A stretch of 64,000 nt of DNA from JBGRQA01 sp041725895 (GTDB lineage Bacteria > Bacteroidota > Bacteroidia > Bacteroidales > Marinifilaceae), in the NCBI GenBank assembly GCA_041725895.1, contig JBGRQA010000019.1, forward strand, positions 48,965 through 112,964. The letters are read 5' to 3'. The notes under the pieces are model-generated. The model did not search any database. It was given only the letters and a program-made list of their open reading frames with translations, and was not told the DNA's origin. This document shows, piece by piece, positions 17,163 to 27,014 of the stretch. Positions within the stretch are counted from its first letter, which is position 1. Each line of letters begins with the position of its first letter. The position numbers and the translations under genes were made by a program.

Positions 17163-17795
17163 TTATAACAGACTAAAAATAGCAAGAGCAAAAAGATAGA
17201 ACCTCAGAAACCGAAACAATCCAAACAGTAAGTACTGTTTAAAACTATAATTGATGATTCCGGCAGCAATACTCACCATAGAGAAAGGGATGGGTAACAG
17301 GGCTCCAACCACAATAAGGAAACCACCCCATTTGCGAATGTGCTGAATGTGTTTGGCCATCTTTACTTCCAGAGTATTTTTTACCCTGGGAATGGATAGA
17401 ATAGTCTTCCCCAGAAAATAGGATACACAACCTCCCAGGTAGGATAGTAAAGCCAATAGTGACAAATACAGGAGAGGATCGGGTGCTGTTTTCACCCAGG
17501 CGATAAAAATCTCCGGGGGAATCAAGCCCAGGAAAGATTCCGAAAGAAAAAAGACTGTAAAAACGTTAAAAGAAGAGTAGTTTTCGGTGATATAGGTAAA
17601 CAGGCTACGCACATCAAGCACAAAATGATTAAACAAAAGAAGTGCAGCAGCAAATACAAGAACCGGGCCGATCCCCTTTTTTAAATTGGCCCCTACAAAT
17701 GAATAAAAACCTGTATATCTATAGTATTGATGCAATAGTTGCATTCTTGATTTTCGTTTGCCATTGGCAAGAAATGGTCGCATAGATTCCTCCAT
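17163..17795 (-). CDS. VTT/DedA-type membrane protein
   Basis: 210 aa from the ATG at 17795 (MEESMRPF); starts at 17849 and 17783 are also possible. About five hydrophobic segments are seen: GIGPVLVFAAALLLFNHFVL, SFNVFTVFFLSESFLGLIPPEIFIAW, LLYLSLLALLSYLGGCVSYF, WGGFLIVVGALLPIPFSMVSIAAGII, and LFGLFRFLRFYLFALAIFSL. The ESFLG…PPE and LPIPFSMVSIAAG motifs fit the SNARE-associated/VTT (YqaA-like) family, thought to move lipids between membrane leaflets. Single gene. Confidence 0.8.
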   Translation of the reverse strand: MEESMRPFLANGKRKSRMQLLHQYYRYTGFYSFVGANLKKGIGPVLVFAAALLLFNHFVLDVRSLFTYITENYSSFNVFTVFFLSESFLGLIPPEIFIAWVKTAPDPLLYLSLLALLSYLGGCVSYFLGKTILSIPRVKNTLEVKMAKHIQHIRKWGGFLIVVGALLPIPFSMVSIAAGIINYSFKQYLLFGLFRFLRFYLFALAIFSLL

Positions 17796-17988
17796 AACAA
17801 ATACCAGAAACAGCCAGACATATTTACATTCCACAAGAAATGGCTGCACCTGATTTCAATTCAACAATAGTAAAAAGATAAACCAGCCTGAAAAAACAAA
17901 GCAGGCAAAGGAAGTTGAAGCACATCTCTTAAGGATAAATTCTCCAAGAACAGAGAAATGCGAATCAACGAATGTTTGGAAAGAAAAT

Positions 17989-18282
17989 TTACAGACGGGG
18001 AGGGGAATCAATTCTCTCGTTTCTGAATTGTCGATAGAAGGTTTTTTCCAGGAAATAGGAACATTTTTCAGTCAATATTGTTTGGAAACCATTTTGCAAA
18101 CATCCCTGCCAACTCTCCTTTTCATCCTCCAGGTTATCCTCTTCAGAAATATCATTACAATCCGTTTCGGACACGGGAAGTTCACAGGCACTTTGCAATT
18201 GCTCCTGGGAATAAACTTCCCCAATGGGCAGCAAAATGCCGATCAGAAATAAAACATGCAATATAAACTTTAGTTTCTCCAT
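17989..18282 (-). CDS. Small secreted protein of unknown function
   Basis: 97 aa from the ATG at 18282. A Sec signal peptide is visible (residues 1–26, ending VYSQ). The mature part has four Cys (SACEL, TDCND, QGCLQ, EKCSY) and an acidic stretch (SEEDNLEDEKE). I do not recognise it. The four cysteines could form disulfides after export. No operon partner is clear. Confidence 0.5.
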   Translation of the reverse strand: MEKLKFILHVLFLIGILLPIGEVYSQEQLQSACELPVSETDCNDISEEDNLEDEKESWQGCLQNGFQTILTEKCSYFLEKTFYRQFRNERIDSPPRL

Positions 18283-18406
18283 CAATCCCGAAATTCAGAT
18301 TACAAAAATGGGAAATAATTAACAGCAATCACAGGCAATCAAGCAATAAGAAACAATTTCGGGCAAATTCTAACATCTTTTAACAATTCCATTGGCTATC
18401 AATGAA

Positions 18407-18844
18407 TCAAACAAGCCTCCTAAAAAGTTGTACCTGCTTCCACCCCATCACCGATAGCAGGAGCACCTTCCCCACTTCCATATAAATATACATTTTATGG
18501 GCTTCATCCTGGGGTGGTTCCATACCTTGCATAATCAACACAGCATGTTCGTTCAAACGAGGAAGCAGGTAACCCGATTGTCCCACAAGAATAGAAATCA
18601 ATCCTATCCCCAAAAAAACAATACTTCTTTGGGAATGATAATAGAATATATATACCAGGGTTAAAGCTGCAAACAAACGCTCCACCATGTTAAGTGCAGC
18701 AAATACATGGCGGCCTACATCCAAAGCAACCCCCAACTCAATATTTGCGCGAAACTTTACCCAAGCCTCCATAAAACTAATAGCCAGAACAAAGCCCAGC
18801 CAAAGAAAAGTGATAACAAATCCGTATCGTATCGATCTCACCAT
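18407..18844 (-). CDS. Integral membrane protein of unknown function
   Basis: 145 aa from the ATG at 18844 (MVRSIRYG); a longer frame adds 28 residues of unlikely sequence. Four hydrophobic helices: YGFVITFLWLGFVLAISFMEAW, VFAALNMVERLFAALTLVYIF, SIVFLGIGLISILVGQSGYLL and VGKVLLLSVMGW. The layout resembles DUF4149-type small membrane proteins but I am not sure. It lies between a terminator and a small secreted protein gene. Confidence 0.65.
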   Translation of the reverse strand: MVRSIRYGFVITFLWLGFVLAISFMEAWVKFRANIELGVALDVGRHVFAALNMVERLFAALTLVYIFYYHSQRSIVFLGIGLISILVGQSGYLLPRLNEHAVLIMQGMEPPQDEAHKMYIYMEVGKVLLLSVMGWKQVQLFRRLV

Positions 18845-18991
18845 AGCTCTATCTTTATTTTGAATTAATAAAAATAAAGAATTTTTCGGAATAGCCAACA
18901 GATTTAAATTACCACAATTTCTATTCACAGAATTAAACGAACAATTTTCACAAAAACATACCCCCCAGAACTACAGCTCGCTCTTCAATTG

Positions 18992-19028
18992 AAAAAGCCC
19001 TTTGAAGTATGAGATTCAAAGGGCTTTT
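18992..19028. terminator. Terminator after the M56-TonB gene
   Basis: AAAAGCCCTTTGA pairs with TCAAAGGGCTTTT around a 9-nt loop, with A/T tracts on both sides. Bidirectional in form; on the minus strand it lies ~30 bp after the stop at 19056. Confidence 0.85.
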
Positions 19029-19055
19029 AATAATTCGCTTATTTTCTGTTACAGA

Positions 19056-20636
19056 CTAAAACGATACAGGAACAGTATAGGAAACATTTACCTTCTTTCC
19101 TCGTTGTTTCGCTGGAGTCCATTGGGGCAAGCTTTCCACTATCTTCAAAGCAGCAGCATCCACATCAGAATTTCCAGTAGACTTAATTACCCTGGCCTTT
19201 TTCACTTCCCCTTTTTTTGTAATGATAAAAGTAACAAAACATTTTTCGTCAATTCTGTACCTGGCATCCAGTTTTGCTACCTTCTCGTTGATATACTTTT
19301 GAATATTATCATAGCCTCCTGGAAATTTTGGCATTTCCTCTACAAGTACAAAAACAGGTTCTCCTTTATAGTTGTCTTTTCTAGCTTTTCTCTTTGATTT
19401 CTTTTTGGGAGTATACGGAGCTTTCAACTTGAAATTTAAAAAGTAAGCACCGTCAATTTTCTTTCCATTCAAAACGAAATCTTCAACTTCCCGTTTTAAT
19501 TGATCCTTTTCATCCTGCCCAATTATCATCTCCGAATTTTTATCTACTTCCGTCTTGAATAGTCCATTCTTATCGGTACGAACAATTTTCACAGTCTTAA
19601 TATTTCCTACCTCTTTAGATTTTCCATTTTTCCGCGTAAAGAACATCACCCCAACTCCTTCTGCCGGTTTATTGTTCATGTCCAGAACCTTGCCAGAAAT
19701 GGAAACCTTGTTCTCTTTTGAAATTTCTACAACTTCCATATCCTGAGCTTTCGCTACCTGCACAACCTGCAGATTGAACATCAGAATTGCAACAATGGCA
19801 GGTACCATTACCAGAAATTTATAGCGCCTGTTTTGTGGGCATTTTTCACTTGACATCATAATCATACGTTTTTTATTGAGGGAGTAATTAAAGTTATTGG
19901 CCAAACCCAAAACCTCTGCCCCCATCAATTGGTTTATTAAAATTGCCTGATATTGCCCAATATTGAAGCCGCGCGCAATCACTCCATCATCAGCCAATAA
20001 CTCATGCGTCTGTTTTACCGCACGCTGAAAAAGCCATACAAAAGGGTTAAACCAAAAAACAATGCATAAGAGTTCAACCAAAAGCAGATCGATCCAGTGC
20101 TTTTGTTGTGCATGTACCTTTTCGTGTGCAAGTATATTTTGAAAGGATTCGTTGGTAAACTCCTCCTTATTGATTACAACGTAATTAAAGAATGTAAAAG
20201 CCGGCACAGAATCATTCGATAGAAAAACTTTCGTACCATCTACAATTTCATATTCCTTTCCCCTTGTCATTTGATGAATTTGAATCACCTTAACAATGCT
20301 TCGAATCGAAAGAACCAGGCAAACCGCAACATAGAGACTCCCAAGAAACCAACTGACAGAAGCGCCTGAAGAGTTCTGAACACTGCCCGTTTCATTATAT
20401 GTGAGCCCAGTGACAAAATCGGTAAGAACCGTATCCAACATAGAAGCAGAAGGAGTAACCAGAACCGTATAGGGAATCTTTACCAATGGAAGCACCAAGG
20501 CCAATATTGCACTTGAAAGCAGAAACAAGCGAACTTCCGTAAATAATCTTTCGTTGCGAAAAAGAAAAAAGTAGACCAAATAAAACAGAGTCAATATAGC
20601 CGATGATTGAAACAGATATTCAAATAGTGCATTCAT
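19056..20636 (-). CDS. M56 (BlaR1-like) metallopeptidase with carboxypeptidase-like and TonB C-terminal domains
   Basis: 526 aa. The N-terminal ~290 residues are membrane-embedded with several helices and the zinc motif HEKVH (~168, in LAHEKVHAQQKHW), typical of BlaR1/MecR1 sensors that cleave a BlaI-type repressor. A helix near 275–295 (VMVPAIVAILMFNLQVVQV) leads to a beta-sandwich of the carboxypeptidase-regulatory type (SISGKVLDMNNKPAEGVGV), then a TonB C-terminal domain (ARYRIDEKCFVTFIITKKG…VESLPQWTPAKQRG). It lies 121 bp downstream of the BlaI gene on the same strand. The M56–TonB fusion occurs in Bacteroidota; the signal it senses is unknown. Confidence 0.9.
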   Translation of the reverse strand: MNALFEYLFQSSAILTLFYLVYFFLFRNERLFTEVRLFLLSSAILALVLPLVKIPYTVLVTPSASMLDTVLTDFVTGLTYNETGSVQNSSGASVSWFLGSLYVAVCLVLSIRSIVKVIQIHQMTRGKEYEIVDGTKVFLSNDSVPAFTFFNYVVINKEEFTNESFQNILAHEKVHAQQKHWIDLLLVELLCIVFWFNPFVWLFQRAVKQTHELLADDGVIARGFNIGQYQAILINQLMGAEVLGLANNFNYSLNKKRMIMMSSEKCPQNRRYKFLVMVPAIVAILMFNLQVVQVAKAQDMEVVEISKENKVSISGKVLDMNNKPAEGVGVMFFTRKNGKSKEVGNIKTVKIVRTDKNGLFKTEVDKNSEMIIGQDEKDQLKREVEDFVLNGKKIDGAYFLNFKLKAPYTPKKKSKRKARKDNYKGEPVFVLVEEMPKFPGGYDNIQKYINEKVAKLDARYRIDEKCFVTFIITKKGEVKKARVIKSTGNSDVDAAALKIVESLPQWTPAKQRGKKVNVSYTVPVSF

Positions 20637-20757
20637 AGTATTCCTTGTAATAAAATTAAAAACCGGTAGGCTTCAATTACTTTAAATGGAATCAATGACC
20701 TTCCGTATCAAATCAAGTGATCCCCTCAATAATTCGTTGCTGGTAATGGAATCTCGA

Positions 20758-21129
20758 CTACTTTTCTTTATCCATTTCACGTTTTGCAATCTCTATCATT
20801 TCTTCCAGTTCTTGTATACTGAGTTTATTATCCTTGGCAAAAAAGGAGGCCATCTTGGAAAAAGAACCATTAAAGTAGTTTTTCACAAGAGTCCCCACTC
20901 TAAACCCCGAATAATCTTCTTTTGAAATCTTTGCCGAAAACAAATGAGATTTCCCCGCCGGAGTTTTATTCACAAATCCTTTCTTTTCCAACACCTTCAA
21001 CACTGTAGCAACGGTAGTATAAGCCGGTTTCGGCTCAGGAAACCCTGCAACCACATCCCGAACATTTCCCTCTCCTAAATCCCACACAATTTGCATTACT
21101 TGCTCTTCTGCTTTGGTTAAATCCTTCAT
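20758..21129 (-). CDS. BlaI/MecI/CopY family transcriptional repressor
   Basis: 123 aa, usual length. The N-terminal winged helix is seen in LTKAEEQVMQIVWDLGEGNVRDVV…KPAYTTVATVLKVLEKKGFV, followed by a helical dimerisation part. Family members bind palindromic operators as dimers and are cut by the partner M56 protease on signal. Three TACTA-N6-TAGTA palindromes lie 25–82 bp upstream, supporting autorepression. First gene of the two-gene unit with the M56-TonB protein. Confidence 0.93.
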   Translation of the reverse strand: MKDLTKAEEQVMQIVWDLGEGNVRDVVAGFPEPKPAYTTVATVLKVLEKKGFVNKTPAGKSHLFSAKISKEDYSGFRVGTLVKNYFNGSFSKMASFFAKDNKLSIQELEEMIEIAKREMDKEK

Positions 21130-21153
21130 GATACATTTAAATTCTAATTAATC

Positions 21154-21211
21154 TACTACAAATATAGTACTATAAATCTAGTAGACAAATTTTATTACTA
21201 TAAAAATAGTA
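21154..21211 (-). promoter_or_regulatory. Three TACTA-N6-TAGTA operators for BlaI
   Basis: Perfect TACTA-N6-TAGTA palindromes start at 21154, 21168 and 21196. The first two share two bases and are 14 bp apart; the third is a further 28 bp away. They sit just upstream of the blaI start codon. Their symmetry and A/T-rich spacers fit operators of BlaI/MecI dimers. Binding is inferred. Confidence 0.75.
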
Positions 21212-21323
21212 GATTACATACAATCCACCCTAAACTAAAATTATAAACAACAAACCTACCAGAGCAAGCCCGTGTTTCCAATTTCCTTTACCTTACATTC
21301 CCTCCTTTCAGAATTTCACAAAC

Positions 21324-21353
21324 AAAAAAAGGCCCTTCCCAAAGGAAGAGCCC
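21324..21353 (-). terminator. Terminator after the zinc peptidase gene
   Basis: GGCCCTTCC/GGAAGAGCC (one G·U), with a 4-nt loop and, on the minus strand, a run of seven T. It lies ~30 bp after the stop at 21382. Confidence 0.8.
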
Positions 21354-21381
21354 CAAACTATTTCGCTAATTAAAATTTTGA

Positions 21382-22065
21382 CTAATCTCTACTGCCACCC
21401 ATATACATCATGATGTAATACATTAATGTGGCAAGAGAGGAAAGCGCTGCAATAAAATAGGTATAGGCAGCCCACTTCAAAGCATCTTTGGCATGTTCCT
21501 GTGTCTGCATGGTAGTTATGCCGGTAGTTCGCAACCAAGCTACGGCACGTCGACTAGCATCCACTTCAACTGGCAATGTTATGATGCTAAACAGGGTAGT
21601 AGCAGCAAACATGAAAATTCCTGCCAAAAGCAATTGAGGAAAACTCTGCACCATTAAAATACCAGCCAAAAGCACCCACTGTACCCATTTCGAGCTAAAA
21701 CTCACAATAGGCACCAAAGCGGAACGCATCTGCAACCAGGAGTAGGCTTGAGCATGCTGAATGGCGTGTCCGGTTTCATGGGCAGCCACTGCTGCTGATG
21801 CAACATTCCTTCCAAAATATACTTCCTGACTTAGATTTATGGTCTTTTCCGCTGGATTGTAGTGATCGGTCAATTGACCTGCAACAGATCCAATCCGAAC
21901 ACCGGTAACTCCATGATCACGTAACATCTTTTCAGCCACCTCTCTCCCACTCATCCCATTGGCAGTACCAATCTGAGAATAATTCTTAAACCTTTTCCTT
22001 AATTGATTACTGATCAACCAACTGACCAATGTAAATACGATAAACAAAATCCAAATTCCACTCAT
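21382..22065 (-). CDS. Membrane zinc metallopeptidase (YugP-like)
   Basis: 227 aa. An N-terminal helix (WILFIVFTLVSWLISNQL) and a set of C-terminal helices flank the zinc motif HETGH in AVAAHETGHAIQHA (~110). NGMSGREVAEKMLRDHGV and LTDHYNPAEKTINLSQEVYFGRNV are characteristic of the YugP/DUF2268-like neutral zinc peptidase family. It acts in the inner membrane; the substrate is unknown. Monocistronic with its own terminator. Confidence 0.9.
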   Translation of the reverse strand: MSGIWILFIVFTLVSWLISNQLRKRFKNYSQIGTANGMSGREVAEKMLRDHGVTGVRIGSVAGQLTDHYNPAEKTINLSQEVYFGRNVASAAVAAHETGHAIQHAQAYSWLQMRSALVPIVSFSSKWVQWVLLAGILMVQSFPQLLLAGIFMFAATTLFSIITLPVEVDASRRAVAWLRTTGITTMQTQEHAKDALKWAAYTYFIAALSSLATLMYYIMMYMGGSRD

Positions 22066-22353
22066 ATTATCGGTTTTTCTATTTTCTAATTAATTTCTTT
22101 TAAAGAGTTTAGCCATTTTAATCACAATTCGGTTCCAATAACCGTTGGTATTTACAAATAGCTGCAAGTGTAGTACAAAATGTTTGCCAGATCTGTTTCT
22201 CTTTTATTCCATGTCTAATTGACAGCCTTTAAAGTAAAAATTCCCTTGAAAAATGTCGATTTTTCTGATGCCTTAAGCCCCCATCTTTTCATTAGAAATT
22301 TGTAACTTCGGGAAAAACAAACTCCTTCATCAACATAATAATTTACAGCAATC

Positions 22354-25300
22354 ATGAGAAGCAAACACAGCCTCCTCCTTCTCCCCTTTTTATTCTTGAT
22401 ATTTAATGCTTTTGCAGAAGACCATCCTCACTGGATGCGGTACCCATCCATCTCTCCGGATGGAAAAACTATAGCATTTTCCTACCAGGGTGATATCTTC
22501 ACCGTACCCTCCTCGGGCGGAAAGGCAATCCAAATAACACGTCATCCGGCCTATGAATATCGCCCCATTTGGTCTCCGGACTCCAAACACCTGGCATTTG
22601 CATCCGACCGGCATGGAAATTTTGACATATTTCTCATTAAAGCGGAGGGAGGAACCGAACAACGACTGACTTTCCATTCGGCCGATCAGTACCCGGAGTG
22701 CTTTTCGCCCGATGGTTTAAATGTGCTCTTCTCTGCCCGAATCCAAAAAGCGGTAAATGATGCCCAATTTCCTGAAACTATTTTCACGGAACTCTACCAG
22801 GTACCCTCCAAAGGAGGTTGTATAGAGCAAATCCTAAGTACTCCCGCACAGGAAGCTAAATTTGATCCTACCGGTCGATATATAGTCTACCAGGACAAAA
22901 AGGGCTACGAAGATCATTGGCGAAAACACCATACCTCATCTGTAACCAGAGACATTTGGCTGTACGATACCCAAAATCAAACCCATCAAAAGCTCACCCA
23001 ATACAAGGGTGAGGACCTGTATCCCGTATTCAACTCCGATGGATCGGAAATCTATTTCCTTAGTGAAGAATCCAGTTCCTTCAATGTTTTTCGGATACCG
23101 GTAAACAACCCACAAGATTTGAAGCAGGTTACTGAATTTTCTCCTCACCCCATCCGGTTTCTTTCGATGGGAAAGGGCGATAGGCTCTGCTTTGGCTACC
23201 AGGGAGGCATTTATATCAAAGAAAAAGGACAAGAGGCTCAAAAGGTTGAAATTAATCTTCACCCCGGAGTCAATTCCAATGCCATAGAATATATAGTGGA
23301 TACAAAAGGTGCCCAGGAAATGGTTCTCTCCCCCAATGGCAAAGAATTCGCCTTTGTTTTGAGAGGCAATGTTTTTGTTACTTCGATAGACTTCGGCACT
23401 ACCAAGCAAATTACTACCAGTCCACAGCAGGAGCGATCGGTAAGTTTCAGTCCTGACGGACGCAGTCTTCTGTATGCTTCAGAAAAAGGAGGAAGCTGGA
23501 ATATCTTTAAAACCGAATTGGCTCGGCAAGAGGAGCAGTTTTTTGCAACAGCCACACTACTTATGGAAGAACCTGTTCTGGAATCAGAGGCAAATACTTT
23601 CCAGCCGCAATTCTCTCCCAATGGCAAGGAAGTCGCATTCCTTAAAGAACGTACCCATCTCCAAATCATAAATTTGGTTTCCAAAAAAGTCAGGACAGTA
23701 TTCCCTGGTAAGGAAAGGTATTCCTATGCAGATGGAGATCAACATTTCGAATGGTCACCCAATGGAGAATACCTTCTCTATACATCAGAAAACAACATGC
23801 TACTCAGTGAAGTTTTCCTTGTAGATGCCTCCGGGAAAAAAGATGCAATCAACCTCACCCAAAGCGGTTACAATGATATTCAACCTCAATGGGGACTAAA
23901 CGGCAACATGGTCTACTGGCTCTCCGATCGCCAGGGCATGCACGAGGATGTTGCCTGGTGGGGCAGTCAATACGATGTATTCGGCCTATTTCTCAACCAG
24001 AAAACATATAACAAATTTACCTTATCACAAGAAGATTTCGAACTACTCAACAACAAAGATTACCAGCAAACAATTTCAATACAAGAACCATTGGATGAAC
24101 AACGGATGGTTCGGCTCACACCCGGATCGGGCCGTATTTCCGATGCCTTGTTGTCCAAGAATGGTGAAAACCTTTTCCTATTGGAACGAAATGCCAAGGA
24201 TTTTGATTTAAAACAAATCGGGCTACGAAGCCATAGAGAACAAATCCTATGCAAATTACCAGCCCATGGAACCAAACTCCATAAATGGAAGAACGAAAAA
24301 GATGGGGTAAAGCTATTTCAATCTCTGGATAGCAAAAAACTTTACACCTTTATTAAAGGACATATTTATCAAATCAACATCCAGGATAAGGCCAAAAAAG
24401 AGATAAAATACAAGGCGGAGTTCTTTCTGGATCATCCAGGGGAACGATTGTACCTGTTCAATCATGTTTGGAGACAAGTTCGGGACAAATTCTACGAAAA
24501 AAACCTGCACAGTGTAGATTGGAGCTATTTGCAAAAAAACTATTCCTCCTTTCTTCCCTCTATCAACAATGACAGGGATTTTGCAGAACTTTTAAGCGAA
24601 ATGCTGGGGGAATTGAATGCATCTCATACCGGATGCAGATACTACTTACCCCATCAGCCATCTCATGATGCAACTGCAGCTTTAGGGACCTTCCTTTCAA
24701 CATCAGGCAAAAAAGATGGGTTAGAAATTCTGGAAATATTGCAAGGTGGACCTCTGCAAAAAGCAGAGAAAAAAATTACCAAAGGAATGGTAATTCAATC
24801 CATCAACGGGAAACAGATTTCGCCAGAAACCAATTATTTTGCCCTGCTCAATCATCTGGAAGGAAAAAACACACTTCTTGAAATTTATAATCCCGAGACA
24901 AAATCAAGTTTTCAGACAGTTGTAAAACCTATAAACAGGAAGGAAGAGTATCGGTTAATCTATAGTCGATGGGAAAAGCAGCGATTGGAAGAATGTGAAA
25001 AACTTTCCAATGGTCGCGTAGGCTATGTTCACATCGAGGGAATGGATATTCGGAATTACCGGAAAGCCTACTCAAAAATCCTGGGGAAATTCAGAAACAA
25101 GGAAGCTATGGTAATCGACACCCGATTCAACGGCGGAGGCTGGATTCATGATCCCCTGGCCAATTTATTAAATGGTGAGCGTTACCTGAACATGAATGCC
25201 CGTGGTCAATATTTCGATTCGGAGCCACTGAATGCCTGGCACAAACCGTCAGTTGTTTTAATCAATCAGGGGAACTACTCTGATGCCAACGGATTTCCCT

Positions 25301-25569
25301 ATACCTACCGACAAAAACAAATTGGCAAACTGGTAGGAATGCCTGTTCCCGGAACTATGACCGCTGTTTGGTGGGAACGTCAAATGAACCCCAGCCTACG
25401 ATTTGGTATTCCACAATTGGGCATGCAAAACCTAAAGGGAAAATTTCTGGAGAATCTACAACTCGATCCGGATGTGGAAACAGAAAACTGTTTTGAAAAG
25501 CTTTCGGAAGGCCGGGATCAACAATTGGAAAAGGCTCTTGAGCTAATTTTAACAGGATTAAACAAATAA
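22354..25569 (+). CDS. Tricorn-type S41 peptidase, copy 3
   Basis: 1071 aa. Sec signal peptide (1–21, ending AFA). It has the same architecture as the copies at the left end: propeller blades with SPDGK/SPNGK repeats, second propeller, and core with NASHTG (His, ~24625), PDZ-like part and NYSDAN (nucleophile Ser, ~25279). Unlike copies 1 and 2 it lacks the Lys-rich linker between the propellers, having only a short NKDYQQTISIQEPLDEQ segment. Base composition is closer to the rest of the genome than copies 1 and 2, so the copies are old and diverged. No fossil-type flank follows it; a strong terminator does. Confidence 0.92.
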   Translation: MRSKHSLLLLPFLFLIFNAFAEDHPHWMRYPSISPDGKTIAFSYQGDIFTVPSSGGKAIQITRHPAYEYRPIWSPDSKHLAFASDRHGNFDIFLIKAEGGTEQRLTFHSADQYPECFSPDGLNVLFSARIQKAVNDAQFPETIFTELYQVPSKGGCIEQILSTPAQEAKFDPTGRYIVYQDKKGYEDHWRKHHTSSVTRDIWLYDTQNQTHQKLTQYKGEDLYPVFNSDGSEIYFLSEESSSFNVFRIPVNNPQDLKQVTEFSPHPIRFLSMGKGDRLCFGYQGGIYIKEKGQEAQKVEINLHPGVNSNAIEYIVDTKGAQEMVLSPNGKEFAFVLRGNVFVTSIDFGTTKQITTSPQQERSVSFSPDGRSLLYASEKGGSWNIFKTELARQEEQFFATATLLMEEPVLESEANTFQPQFSPNGKEVAFLKERTHLQIINLVSKKVRTVFPGKERYSYADGDQHFEWSPNGEYLLYTSENNMLLSEVFLVDASGKKDAINLTQSGYNDIQPQWGLNGNMVYWLSDRQGMHEDVAWWGSQYDVFGLFLNQKTYNKFTLSQEDFELLNNKDYQQTISIQEPLDEQRMVRLTPGSGRISDALLSKNGENLFLLERNAKDFDLKQIGLRSHREQILCKLPAHGTKLHKWKNEKDGVKLFQSLDSKKLYTFIKGHIYQINIQDKAKKEIKYKAEFFLDHPGERLYLFNHVWRQVRDKFYEKNLHSVDWSYLQKNYSSFLPSINNDRDFAELLSEMLGELNASHTGCRYYLPHQPSHDATAALGTFLSTSGKKDGLEILEILQGGPLQKAEKKITKGMVIQSINGKQISPETNYFALLNHLEGKNTLLEIYNPETKSSFQTVVKPINRKEEYRLIYSRWEKQRLEECEKLSNGRVGYVHIEGMDIRNYRKAYSKILGKFRNKEAMVIDTRFNGGGWIHDPLANLLNGERYLNMNARGQYFDSEPLNAWHKPSVVLINQGNYSDANGFPYTYRQKQIGKLVGMPVPGTMTAVWWERQMNPSLRFGIPQLGMQNLKGKFLENLQLDPDVETENCFEKLSEGRDQQLEKALELILTGLNK

Positions 25570-25631
25570 TTTAAATAATATTTGTATATTGATCTACCCT
25601 TGATACAGATCAAATTTACGTTTTTATGTTT

Positions 25632-25663
25632 ATGGGGCTGTTCGTTACACAGCCCCATTTTTT
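25632..25663 (+). terminator. Terminator after tricorn copy 3
   Basis: ATGGGGCTGT/ACAGCCCCAT with a short loop, followed by six T. Strong intrinsic terminator ~65 bp after the stop. Confidence 0.85.
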
Positions 25664-25848
25664 ATTTCATCCCCTTTTCTGAACCCTCATTTGCCTTTTT
25701 TAAGTCAAAAAGTCAAAGTTTTCAAAAAGTTAACCTACTGAAAAGCAAACCTTTTAACACTATCTTCGAATAAAAAATAGTGACCGCAACAGTAAGTTTC
25801 CATAGAATTTGCTTATTTTTGCAAGTCCTTAATTAAACGAACTAGAAA

Positions 25849-27006
25849 ATGTTCACTGAATCTGAATTTGATACTATTCGCCCCTATCACGACCATGAAG
25901 TCCCTGAGGTACTCAATCGGTTGAAAAAGGAGGAAGCTTTTGTCCGTTTTGCTCAACAGCTTTTCCCTGAGCTAACCGAAGACGATATTGCTGAGGCTCT
26001 GGATAATGTAAATTCCATCAAGGAATTTCAGAGTCGCTTTATTATTCGCCTGGCTCAAAACCTAATTGACAAAACAACAAAAGGTGTTACTATTGAGGGA
26101 TTGGATAATCTGAAAAAAGGGGAAAGCTATCTGTTTATTTCAGATCACCGGGATATTATTCTTGACTCGGCCCTGCTCAATGTGTTACTTCACGAAAATG
26201 GCTTTGACACTACAGAAATTGCTATCGGAAGTAATTTGCTGATACAACCCTGGATTACCGATCTGGTAAAACTCAACAAAAGTTTTGTTGTCAACCGAAA
26301 CATTTCGGTACGCCAAATGTTGGAAAGCTCCAAACAGCTTTCATCCTATGTTCGGCATACCCTTTCGGAAAAGAAATCCTCTATTTGGATTGCTCAACGG
26401 GAAGGAAGAACCAAGGATGGAGACGACCGCACACAGCATAGTCTGCTAAAGATGCTTCACATCAGTGGAACAGAAAATTTCGCAGAAAACTTCAAGCAGC
26501 TTCGAATTGTTCCGGTGGCCATATCCTATGAATATGAGCCCTGCGATGCAATGAAAACCAAAGAAGTTTACCTTAAAGAGACTGATGCTGACTACCAGAA
26601 GTCCCCAAAGGATGACTTGCGCAGTATGCTGGGAGGTATGATTAATGAGAAAGGCCGGGTGCACTTCTCCATTGGCAAGCCCATTGTAGAGATAATGGAT
26701 GTTATTGGAAAAATGGAAACTCCAAACGAACAATTTAAAGCTGTTGCAGATGTAATTGACTACAGGATTCACAAAAACTTTAAATTGTGGCCCGACAATT
26801 ACATTGCTTATGACCTGCTCAACTCCACAAGTACTTTCAAAGACAAGTACACCGAAGAAGAAAAAACTTTATTCCTGAAACACATGGACAAAAAGTTGAA
26901 TCCTCTGGAGGGTAACCGGGCTATGCTAAACAAGATCTTCCTGGAGATCTATACCAATCCTGTGAAGAATAGGATGGATCTGAAAAAACCAGATTTTATT
27001 CCATAA
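25849..27006 (+). CDS. Glycerol-3-phosphate/lysophosphatidate-type acyltransferase (PlsC-like)
   Basis: 385 aa. The acyltransferase block HxxxxD is seen as SDHRDIILDS (~95–104), with further motifs NRNISVRQM and QREGRTKDGDDRTQHSLLKML. It has no clear membrane helix but a long helical N-terminal region (~90 residues). Such enzymes acylate glycerophospholipid precursors at the membrane; the substrate here cannot be fixed. A candidate -7 box TATTTTTG lies at 25814–25821. Confidence 0.85.
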   Translation: MFTESEFDTIRPYHDHEVPEVLNRLKKEEAFVRFAQQLFPELTEDDIAEALDNVNSIKEFQSRFIIRLAQNLIDKTTKGVTIEGLDNLKKGESYLFISDHRDIILDSALLNVLLHENGFDTTEIAIGSNLLIQPWITDLVKLNKSFVVNRNISVRQMLESSKQLSSYVRHTLSEKKSSIWIAQREGRTKDGDDRTQHSLLKMLHISGTENFAENFKQLRIVPVAISYEYEPCDAMKTKEVYLKETDADYQKSPKDDLRSMLGGMINEKGRVHFSIGKPIVEIMDVIGKMETPNEQFKAVADVIDYRIHKNFKLWPDNYIAYDLLNSTSTFKDKYTEEEKTLFLKHMDKKLNPLEGNRAMLNKIFLEIYTNPVKNRMDLKKPDFIP

Positions 27007-27014
27007 AATATCTC

